Source: Sphingobacterium spiritivorum (GTDB lineage: Bacteria; Bacteroidota; Bacteroidia; Sphingobacteriales; Sphingobacteriaceae). Taken from it: a stretch of DNA of 64,000 nucleotides. A program made the position numbers and the translations under genes. Location: positions 744,001-808,000 of the forward strand of contig NZ_CP068082.1 of assembly GCF_016724845.1 (NCBI RefSeq), read 5' to 3'. This document shows, one piece after another, positions 8,652 through 16,689 of the stretch. Within the stretch, counting starts at the first letter, position 1, and every line of letters begins with the position of its first letter. The notes beneath the pieces were generated by a model. The model was not told where the DNA came from. It saw only the letters and a list, made by a program, of their open reading frames with translations, and did no database searches.

Positions 8652-9785
8652 ATGGAATACAATAAAGAGGTGATCATTACAGAAAAAAAACTTTCTACAA
8701 ATAAGGTCAAAAGAATCTTATTAGTGGTCTTTGCCTTCCTCTTGTTTTATCTGGTTTCTTTCCTTATAGATCCCTACGGCGAATTCTGGCAGGAATATTT
8801 TCAACGGGGTATATTTGAAATCATTGAAGAGTTAGTTATTTCCTTTATCTTTTGCTTTCTGATCTCGGAATCCAGCATATTTATTCATTCCCGTCTGAAC
8901 AAATATGTCCCCTGGACAAAAAATAAAATAAAAAGACTGGTACTGGAACTCAGTCTCAATTTTTTTGTCGTACTGATCCTCATTGTTCTGAATTCTGTAT
9001 GTTATTATCTGATCTATGATGACCCGGCCTACTCTCAGTCCGAACCGTCTATAGAGGAAATCCGCAACCTGCTGCAGTTTATTATTGTCAGTATGATTAT
9101 TTCATTTATGATTATCTCGATCAATACGGGAAGTTACCTGATCAATAACTGGGTAAATACAGAGACACAGGTCGCAAATCATAAATTGCGTACAGCAGAA
9201 TGGAAACAGGCCTCTGTAGAGGCTGAACTTAATGCCCTGAAACTACAACTAAATCCGCATTTTATCTTCAATAATCTGAGCGTACTCTCTGAACTTATCC
9301 TCGAAGATCAGCAACTCGGCTATGCTTATTCAGAGAGTTTTTCCAAGGTATATCGCTTCCTGCTGGTCAATTCCAAAAAGAATATGATCCTTCTGGAAGA
9401 AGAGCTGAAATTCCTGAACTCTTATATTTTTCTGATTAAACACCGGATCGGACAAGGCGTGCATTTTGAAATCGATGTACAGGAAGAGAGTAAAAATATG
9501 TATATCCCTCCGCTGACCCTCCAGTTGCTTATAGAAAATGCACTCAAGCATAATAAAACGGATCGGAAAAATCCGCTCAGAATAACAATCCGTACCAGTA
9601 CACAGCATATTTTAACAGTAGAAAACACTTTATCACTGATAGAGAAACCTGAAGGTTATTCTACAGGTATCGGACTGACTAATATTATCAGCCGTTTTAA
9701 TCTTCTGTCCAAACAGCCTCCCGAAATTGTGACGAGTACGGACTCATTTAAAGTAATTATTCATTTGATGGAATATGACCGATAA
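8652..9785 (+). CDS. LytS/YehU-type sensor histidine kinase
   Basis: A 377-residue inner-membrane kinase. Four hydrophobic segments fall in the first ~165 residues. A short linker leads to the His_kinase domain (PF06580 type) with LNPHFIFNNL (phospho-acceptor His near 203) and a C-terminal HATPase region containing IENALKHN and STGIGLTNIISRF. The ATG at 8652 is chosen because it starts just before the first TM helix; an upstream in-frame ATG at 8568 would add 28 unlikely residues. The stop codon lies 11 bases inside the following LytTR regulator gene, so the two form a two-component pair. The signal sensed is unknown; no extracytoplasmic domain of size is present. Confidence 0.9.
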   Translation: MEYNKEVIITEKKLSTNKVKRILLVVFAFLLFYLVSFLIDPYGEFWQEYFQRGIFEIIEELVISFIFCFLISESSIFIHSRLNKYVPWTKNKIKRLVLELSLNFFVVLILIVLNSVCYYLIYDDPAYSQSEPSIEEIRNLLQFIIVSMIISFMIISINTGSYLINNWVNTETQVANHKLRTAEWKQASVEAELNALKLQLNPHFIFNNLSVLSELILEDQQLGYAYSESFSKVYRFLLVNSKKNMILLEEELKFLNSYIFLIKHRIGQGVHFEIDVQEESKNMYIPPLTLQLLIENALKHNKTDRKNPLRITIRTSTQHILTVENTLSLIEKPEGYSTGIGLTNIISRFNLLSKQPPEIVTSTDSFKVIIHLMEYDR

Positions 9786-10530
9786 GATAGTAATAGTCGA
9801 AGACGAAAAGCTCAATGCAGATCGCCTTAAGCGTTTGATCCACACCATACGGCCCAATGCCTGCGTATTGGCTGTATTGGACAGTGTCAGTGATGCAGTA
9901 GTCTGGTTTTCTAAAAACGGAATGCCGGATCTGGTGATGATGGATATCCGGCTGTCTGACGGCGTGAGCTTTGATATTTTCGAACAAGTGAAGATCGATT
10001 GCTTCATTATTTTTACTACAGCTTATGACGAATATGCTGTTCAGGCTTTCAAATATAACAGCGTAGATTACCTGCTCAAACCAATCGAACAGGAGGAACT
10101 CGAAGTAGCCTTCAGAAAAGCAGAAATGTATAATTCCATCAATACCAACCATCGTTCGATAGAGCGCTTATTGCATTATATCCAGCCAAAAGAATACCGA
10201 ACAAGGTTTTTACTTCCCTTCAGAGACGGTTACAAAACAGTCCTGGTGAGTGAAGTCAAATGTATCTATGTAGAACTGAAAGCGATCAAGGCCCGTCTCA
10301 AGAACGGAACAGATATCTTACTCTCACAGAGTATGGAAGAACTGGAACAACAGCTTGATCCCCGCATATTTTTCAGAGCTAACCGTCAGTTTATTATCCA
10401 TATTGATGCCGTACAGCAAGTGGTCAATTACTTCAACGGTAAACTTAAAGTGATATTAAACGGTATCGATCTACAGATCATCGTGAGCAGGGAAAAGGCT
10501 ATTGTACTCAAAGAATGGCTTGATTCTTAA
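9775..10530 (+). CDS. LytTR-family response regulator
   Basis: This 251-residue regulator has an N-terminal CheY-like receiver (acidic pair near 10-11, phospho-acceptor Asp57 in MMDIRL, Lys in YLLKP near 100). A C-terminal LytTR DNA-binding domain (about 145-248) contains FFRANRQFIIHIDAV. Its start overlaps the kinase gene by 11 bases, so it is the cognate partner. LytTR regulators bind short direct repeats; none was identified nearby. The next gene cluster, an RND efflux operon, is convergent, so it is not obviously a target. Function beyond signal transduction is not visible. Confidence 0.92.
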   Translation: MTDKIVIVEDEKLNADRLKRLIHTIRPNACVLAVLDSVSDAVVWFSKNGMPDLVMMDIRLSDGVSFDIFEQVKIDCFIIFTTAYDEYAVQAFKYNSVDYLLKPIEQEELEVAFRKAEMYNSINTNHRSIERLLHYIQPKEYRTRFLLPFRDGYKTVLVSEVKCIYVELKAIKARLKNGTDILLSQSMEELEQQLDPRIFFRANRQFIIHIDAVQQVVNYFNGKLKVILNGIDLQIIVSREKAIVLKEWLDS

Positions 10531-10640
10531 TCGCGGAAATGTCCCGAAAAATGAGGATTGTTTCTTTGTATTGCGCTCAGGAGATTGCCTGCACAACACC
10601 TATGCATTCCTTAAGGCATTGAGCGCTATATAAATAAGAC

Positions 10641-10659
10641 CGGCTCCGAAAAAGAGCCG
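10641..10659. terminator. Small hairpin between the LytTR gene and the efflux operon
   Basis: CGGCTC (10641-10646) pairs with GAGCCG (10654-10659) in the 155-bp convergent gap. It lacks a strong T tract, so termination is only plausible. A second, longer-range inverted repeat GCGCTCA/TGAGCGC spans 10573-10626. Confidence 0.4.
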
Positions 10660-10685
10660 ATCACTAATATAAACACCCACTAAAT

Positions 10686-12098
10686 TTATTTTGTACCGCC
10701 ACCGAGCGCTCTGTAAAGCTCTGTCACGGCGTCATATTTCTCTTTCTGTATATTGATTGCTTCCAGATCATTCTCCAAGGAATTATTCTGTGCTGTAATG
10801 ACTTCCAGGTAGGTTGCCATACCACTTTTATATAGCAGCATTGCATCGTTTACAGCCTTTTCCAGCGAGGCTTTCCGTTGTTTCACCAGACCGATACGTT
10901 CGCTTGTGTACTGCGTTTTGGCCATAGCATCTGATACTTCAGCCACAGCATTCATGACGGACTGGCGAAATTGTTCGGCTGTTTTCTGCTGTTCTATTTT
11001 TGCCTGTTCGTAGTTTGTCTGGAGTTCTTTTTTCTGAAATATAGGCTGCGTAATATTTCCGGCAATGTTTTTCACTAATGATCCGGGAAGATCAAACCAG
11101 TTATTAAACTTGAATGAGTTGGCTCCGACAGAAGGTGTGAGGCTGATGGAGGGATACATCGCCACTTTGCTCAGTCCGACATTGGCATTTGCGACTACGA
11201 CGGCATATTCAGCTACTTTCAGATCAGGTCTTCTGCTTAACAGCAGTGCAGGCACTCCTACCGGGAAATTCTCTTCGAAGCTGTATGTTTCCAAACCTGC
11301 TGAACGACCAATCCGGTCCGGATATGCTCCGCACAGAATACTCAGCGCATTTTCCTGTATGGCGATATTCTGTTTGGCTAATGGCACCAGTAACTCGGCA
11401 GTCTTTTTCTGTGCCTCGGCCTGTTCTACTCCTAAAGAATTGACCTGTGCGGACTGAAACTGAAGTCTGATCATCTGCAACGTCTCATCACTGAGCTTAA
11501 TATTATTTGCCGCAATTTTCAACTGCTCATCTAAAGTGATCAGATTGTAGTAAGCTTGTGCGACTTGCACGATAATACGGGTTTTCAGTGCAGTCAGGTT
11601 TTCCTGCTGCATAAGATAATTTGCTCTGGCAGCTTCTTTCTGCATACGTACTTTGCCCCAGATATCTGCTTCCCATGATGCCGTAAGTGTTGCAGAAAAA
11701 TCATCCATGTATTTTTCTCCTGTAAACTGTTCGCTCAAAGATCCGTTCAGGGAATTCCTGGACTGATAGACGCGGGATGCTCCTACGGCAAGATTAAGTG
11801 TTGGCAATAATCCCCGTTTAGCCTGCTTATAGGATAAATCCAGCTGCTGCAGATTAAGCATTGCAACTGAAATATCTTTATTCTTTTCCAATGCCTGCTC
11901 TATCAATATGACCAGATCAGGATCTTTAAAAAAAGTCTTCCACGGCAACAGCACAGTATCTCCGGTCACCTGTACCTGCTCTCTGTAATTTTCCGGTGTA
12001 GCCAGATCCGGACGACTGTATGGTTTGCCAACCGCACAGGAAGACAGCAATACTGCTGTTCCTATGCACATGGCAATATGATTGATGATTGATCTCAT
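10686..12098 (-). CDS. TolC/OprM-family outer-membrane efflux lipoprotein
   Basis: A 470-residue outer-membrane channel of the RND systems. The N-terminus has a lipobox (VLLSSCAVG, Cys near 21) followed by the family-typical VGKPYSRPDLATPENYREQ. Two outer membrane efflux repeats (about 60-250 and 270-465) are rich in long coiled-coil helices such as the one around QAKIEQQKTAEQFRQSVMNA. It is last in a three-gene operon; its ATG overlaps the stop codon of the RND pump by one base. It supplies the channel through which substrates leave the cell. Substrate specificity is unknown. Confidence 0.92.
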   Translation of the reverse strand: MRSIINHIAMCIGTAVLLSSCAVGKPYSRPDLATPENYREQVQVTGDTVLLPWKTFFKDPDLVILIEQALEKNKDISVAMLNLQQLDLSYKQAKRGLLPTLNLAVGASRVYQSRNSLNGSLSEQFTGEKYMDDFSATLTASWEADIWGKVRMQKEAARANYLMQQENLTALKTRIIVQVAQAYYNLITLDEQLKIAANNIKLSDETLQMIRLQFQSAQVNSLGVEQAEAQKKTAELLVPLAKQNIAIQENALSILCGAYPDRIGRSAGLETYSFEENFPVGVPALLLSRRPDLKVAEYAVVVANANVGLSKVAMYPSISLTPSVGANSFKFNNWFDLPGSLVKNIAGNITQPIFQKKELQTNYEQAKIEQQKTAEQFRQSVMNAVAEVSDAMAKTQYTSERIGLVKQRKASLEKAVNDAMLLYKSGMATYLEVITAQNNSLENDLEAINIQKEKYDAVTELYRALGGGTK

Positions 12099-15000
12099 TA
12101 CTCTATATTTTGTACTTGTTGATGTGTTTTATTTTTTCCTGAAACTTTTTCCTGCAGATATTGAAACAGCATATACAATAAGGGTATCACGAATACTCCG
12201 AAAATAACTCCTGTCAGCATTCCTATAGCTGCACCTGTACTGATGGATCGGTTACCCATTGCCGAACCTCCGGTGGCTACCATCAGCGGAATCATTCCCA
12301 CGATAAAGGCCAGCGATGTCATGATAATAGGTCTCAACCTGGATCGCGCTCCGTCTATAGCAGAGTCTTTGATAGAAGATCCCGCAGCTCTCCTTTGTAC
12401 AGCAAATTCGACGATAAGAATAGCATTCTTGGCAAGAAGTCCGACTAACATAATCAGCCCCACCTGTACATAGATATTGTTATCCAGTCCGATAGCCTTT
12501 ATGGAAGCAAATGCACCTATAATACCTGTAGGTATGGATAGCAGCACAGACAATGGCAAAAGATAACTTTCATATTGTGCAGCCAACAGGAAATATACAA
12601 ACAGCAGACAGAGGGTCAGGATAATGACAGTTTGATTGCCTGCAGATTTCTCTTCCAGACTCAGACCTGTCCACTCATATCCATAGTCAGAAGGCAGCTT
12701 ACCGAGTACATTCTTTTCCAGATTGTCCATTACTTGTCCGCTACTCACTCCCGGTACAGGAACGACACTAATGGTCAGTGCATTAAATAGATTATATCTG
12801 GATAAAGATTCCGGGCCATATACTTTTTTGAGTGCGACCATCGCTTTCACCGGAACCATCTGATTCTGGTCATTACGTACAAATATTTCATTGAAGGCAT
12901 CTTCGTCCATTCTGAATATGCCATCTGCTTTTACATTGACTCTATAGAATTTACCGAATCTTGTAAAATTCAGGGATTGATCGCCAGCAAAATAAGATTG
13001 TATCGTACTCATCATACTATTGATCTGTACGCCCATCTGTTGTGCCTTATCTTCATCAACTTCTATTTCCAATTGTGGAAAATCAGCTCTGAATGTAGTG
13101 TAAGCATACTGAATACCGGGTTGTTGCATAATCTCTCCCATCACCTGATCGGCCATCTTCTTGAGGGCTTCCGGAGATTTACCGGCTTTGTCCTGCAAAA
13201 CAATTTCTGCACCTCCGGTAACACCGTAACCGTCAACCGGCGGACTTCTGAAAGCCATTACTGTACCTTCTTTGATGGCGGCAAATTGTCCTGACAGGAT
13301 TCCCATGATTTCATCTATATCCTGTACTTTACCCCGTTCTTTCTTGGGCTTCAGTTTGATAAATCCCATGGCATATGCGGGACTGGCACTGTTGGACAGA
13401 ATATTAAATCCGGTAATCGTCGAACTTGTCTCGACAGATTCTGTTTTTTCCAGAATGGCATCTATTCTTTCAGCTGTCGCTGTGGTTCTGTCCAAAGCGG
13501 TTCCGGGAGGCATACTTAAATTGTAGATGATAAATCCATCGTCTTCCATCGGCACAAAACTTTTGGGTGTACTCATCATTAACCATCCTGCTACCCCGGT
13601 GATAAGCAAAATAAACCCTGCACCTATCCATTTTTTTGCGGTCAGGAATTTCAGACCTTTTATATATTTCCCGGTAAGGTTGTCAAATCCGGCATTAAAT
13701 GCTGTAAAGAATCTTTTTTTGAATCCTGCTTTTGCAGCTGGCCCCGTATGCCCTGCGGCATGATTATTTTTCAATAATAAGGCACATAAGGCTGGTGTCA
13801 GTGTCAATGCATTGACTGCTGAAATAATAATTGCGATTGCTAATGTATATGCAAACTGCTTATAAAATATCCCGGATGAACCGGTCATAAATCCAATCGG
13901 AATAAAAACCGCAGACATGACAAGTGTAATCGAGATAACAGCACCTGTAATCTCACCCATTGCACTGTGTGTAGCCTCTTTACCGGTCAGATTAGTTCCT
14001 TCCATCTTACTGTGTACTGCTTCGACCACCACAATCGCATCATCGACAACGATACCAATAGCGAGCACCAGAGCAAAGAGGGTCAGTACATTGATCGTAA
14101 AACCAAATACAAGAAGGAAAAAGAATGTACCTACAATGGCGACCGGTACGGCAATAGCCGGAATAATAGTAGATCTGAAGTCCTGAAGAAAGAGAAATAC
14201 GACAATAAATACCAATATAAAAGCTTCGATCAGTGTTGACTTGACCTGTCCTGTAGCTTCATCCAGCCGTTCTTTGGTACTCATCAGATTGACATATTTC
14301 ACTCCCGGAGGAAATGTTTTCGAAGCGTCGGTAAGCACATCTCTTACCCCTATTTCTATATCATTGGCATTGGATCCGGTCGTCTGCAGAATAGCTACCG
14401 TCACAGCATTCTTGCCATTAGACGTGGAATTTCCGCTGTAATTGATCGACCCGAATTCTATACGTGCCACATCTCTGAGCCTCACAAGCTCTGTCCCGTT
14501 TCTTTTGACAATAATATTCTCGTATTCTTCCGTCTGGTTCTTTTTACCTTTGTAGCGCATTACATATTCCAAGGCAGCATCTGACTCTTCCCCCAATTTT
14601 CCGGGAGCAGCTTCTATACTCTGGCTGGAAATCGCCTGATTGATATCCGCAGGGATCAATGCGTAAGTCGCCATTTTTTGCGGATTCAGCCATACTCGCA
14701 TAGAATAGTCCTTGATTCCAAATACCTGTGCCTGTCCTACCCCCGGTACCCGCTTGATCTGCGGAAGGACGTTGATATTGACATAATTTTGCAAAAAGAG
14801 TTCATCGTATTTACTGTTATCTTCAGTATATACGTTGAAGATCATGATCATACTGTTTTGCTGTTTGGAAGTGGTCAGTCCCATACGGATCACTTCTTCA
14901 GGAAGTATAGGGGTAGCCTGCTGTACCCTGTTCTGTACATTCACCGCTGCCTGGTCAGCATTAACACCTTGTTTGAAAATAATAGAAATGGAAAATGATC

Positions 15001-15256
15001 CGTCATTACTGGCACTGGACTTAATGTATTCCATATTCTCAACTCCATTGATCTGTTCTTCCAATGGAGTCACTACCGAACGGATCACAGCCTCACTGTT
15101 TCCGCCTGGATAGCTTCCCGACACCATAACGGTAGGTGGAGAAATATCCGGAAAACGGGTAACGGGCAGTCTTAATAAACCTATAATACCGAGTATCAAT
15201 AGTACCACGGAAATGACGGTGGCCATTACCGGCCTGTCTATGATCTTTTTTAACAT
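12098..15256 (-). CDS. RND multidrug efflux pump (HAE-1/AcrB-like)
   Basis: This 1052-residue inner-membrane pump begins with the family-typical IDRPVMATVISVVLLILG and has two large periplasmic loops, each after a first TM helix in its half. The TM4 proton-relay Asp-Asp pair is visible in LAIGIVVDDAIVVVEAV, which marks the hydrophobic/amphiphilic efflux type rather than the metal type. Length is normal for AcrB. It sits between the membrane-fusion gene upstream and the TolC-like gene downstream, giving a complete tripartite system. Its natural substrates cannot be read from sequence. Confidence 0.94.
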   Translation of the reverse strand: MLKKIIDRPVMATVISVVLLILGIIGLLRLPVTRFPDISPPTVMVSGSYPGGNSEAVIRSVVTPLEEQINGVENMEYIKSSASNDGSFSISIIFKQGVNADQAAVNVQNRVQQATPILPEEVIRMGLTTSKQQNSMIMIFNVYTEDNSKYDELFLQNYVNINVLPQIKRVPGVGQAQVFGIKDYSMRVWLNPQKMATYALIPADINQAISSQSIEAAPGKLGEESDAALEYVMRYKGKKNQTEEYENIIVKRNGTELVRLRDVARIEFGSINYSGNSTSNGKNAVTVAILQTTGSNANDIEIGVRDVLTDASKTFPPGVKYVNLMSTKERLDEATGQVKSTLIEAFILVFIVVFLFLQDFRSTIIPAIAVPVAIVGTFFFLLVFGFTINVLTLFALVLAIGIVVDDAIVVVEAVHSKMEGTNLTGKEATHSAMGEITGAVISITLVMSAVFIPIGFMTGSSGIFYKQFAYTLAIAIIISAVNALTLTPALCALLLKNNHAAGHTGPAAKAGFKKRFFTAFNAGFDNLTGKYIKGLKFLTAKKWIGAGFILLITGVAGWLMMSTPKSFVPMEDDGFIIYNLSMPPGTALDRTTATAERIDAILEKTESVETSSTITGFNILSNSASPAYAMGFIKLKPKKERGKVQDIDEIMGILSGQFAAIKEGTVMAFRSPPVDGYGVTGGAEIVLQDKAGKSPEALKKMADQVMGEIMQQPGIQYAYTTFRADFPQLEIEVDEDKAQQMGVQINSMMSTIQSYFAGDQSLNFTRFGKFYRVNVKADGIFRMDEDAFNEIFVRNDQNQMVPVKAMVALKKVYGPESLSRYNLFNALTISVVPVPGVSSGQVMDNLEKNVLGKLPSDYGYEWTGLSLEEKSAGNQTVIILTLCLLFVYFLLAAQYESYLLPLSVLLSIPTGIIGAFASIKAIGLDNNIYVQVGLIMLVGLLAKNAILIVEFAVQRRAAGSSIKDSAIDGARSRLRPIIMTSLAFIVGMIPLMVATGGSAMGNRSISTGAAIGMLTGVIFGVFVIPLLYMLFQYLQEKVSGKNKTHQQVQNIE

Positions 15257-15277
15257 GATTACTTTTTGAAATAAATA

Positions 15278-16426
15278 TTAATGAGCCAACGAGTCTGCTG
15301 CAACAGTAACAGGAGCTACTTTAACTCCTTCGGCAAGCATATCTATACGATTGACCGCTATTTTATCACCAGGTTTTACTCCGGATCTGACAATATAATT
15401 TTGTCCTGAACGACCGGAAATCTCAATAGGTCTCATAGCTACTTTACTGCTATCTGTAAGTGCAAACACAAAAAATCTATCCTGTATATCTTTTACACTT
15501 GCCATAGGTATACTTATCGCTTCGTCTATCTTTCGGGTAAGAATGATTCTTCCTGCTCCACCCGAACGCAACACTCTGTCCGGATTGGGGAATACGGCTT
15601 TCAGCGCAATGGAGCCTGTAGCACGATCTATATTACCACTGGCCACCTCTACTCTGCCTTTGTGTCCGTATACTGTACCGTCGGCCATGACGATTTCCAC
15701 GGTATTCATGCCTTCGTCCTTCTTTCTGGCTTTGGTAAAATCAATAAATTCGGCTTCACTCAATGAGAAGTATACAAATACATTATTGATTTCAGACAAG
15801 GTCGTCAACGGAGAAGCATCTGCAGGTGTCACCAGATTACCGACTCTGTTTGGAATTCTTCCGATATAGCCACTCACGGGTGCTTTGATAACTGCAAAGT
15901 CAGCATTTATACGGGATGATCCCAATGCCGATCTGGCCTGTGCGACCTGCGCAGTCGCGGCATCATACTGCGCCTGTACGGTCTGAAGCTGTAATTCGGA
16001 AACAACTTTTCCCTGTACCAGAGGTCTGATTTTATCGAGTTCGATCCGGGCATTCGCCTGTGCAGCGATGGCTGCCTTCAGGGATGCCTCACTGTTATTG
16101 ACCTGCTCAATGAATACATCGCCTTTTATTTTGAATAAAGCCTGTCCTTTATTGACATAGTCTCCTTCCTGCACAAAAATAGTTTCCAGATAACCGGAAA
16201 CCTGTGCTCTCACATCCACATTAACAGTTCCTTCAATAGTGCCGGGATAGGTCTTTATAAGGTTTGTCGTTCCTGTTTCTAATGTGATAAAATCTGCATC
16301 TACAGCTTGCTCGCTATAATTTCCCTCCTGCTGATTACCTGTACAAGAGCCTAATAAAAAAACAAGAGCAACGATCGGGATCAAACGATTAAAAGTGCTT
16401 CTGAAAATAAATTCCTGCTTTACCAT
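15278..16426 (-). CDS. RND periplasmic adaptor (membrane fusion lipoprotein)
   Basis: About 382 residues from the ATG at 16424-16426. The first ~28 residues form a lipoprotein signal (LVFLLGSCTGN). A biotinyl-lipoyl-like half (VRAQVSGYLETIFVQEGDYV), a helical hairpin rich in Ala and Gln (about 105-180), the second lipoyl half (VIKAPVSGYIGRIPNRVGNL), a beta-barrel and a membrane-proximal domain follow. This is the AcrA/HlyD layout. A TTG start 24 bases upstream is possible but would weaken the signal peptide. It is the first gene of the operon (21-bp gap to the pump). Confidence 0.92.
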   Translation of the reverse strand: MVKQEFIFRSTFNRLIPIVALVFLLGSCTGNQQEGNYSEQAVDADFITLETGTTNLIKTYPGTIEGTVNVDVRAQVSGYLETIFVQEGDYVNKGQALFKIKGDVFIEQVNNSEASLKAAIAAQANARIELDKIRPLVQGKVVSELQLQTVQAQYDAATAQVAQARSALGSSRINADFAVIKAPVSGYIGRIPNRVGNLVTPADASPLTTLSEINNVFVYFSLSEAEFIDFTKARKKDEGMNTVEIVMADGTVYGHKGRVEVASGNIDRATGSIALKAVFPNPDRVLRSGGAGRIILTRKIDEAISIPMASVKDIQDRFFVFALTDSSKVAMRPIEISGRSGQNYIVRSGVKPGDKIAVNRIDMLAEGVKVAPVTVAADSLAH

Positions 16427-16689
16427 TGTGATATCATTAAAATTTTTCAATCACAAAGAACCGGAGTTAAGACCTATAATAAATGGAGTAAATTACTGAA
16501 CCGTAGAAAATCGTATCTGAAACGAATACATTGATTTCTGAATCAGGAAGGGCTTTCCAGACCCGTCATTTTTATTTTGTACGGCTAGTGGCACGAAGCG
16601 TTGGGAGAATCCAAAATCGTTTTGTATTTTTACCGGGATTGAGAAATCAGACCCATACAAATAAGTCTAACGATATTAGTGTACCGTAA

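Noticed and set aside
12243..15113. Many plus-strand frames opposite the RND pump gene
   Set aside because: They mirror the codon pattern of a long conserved pump gene and have no family likeness.
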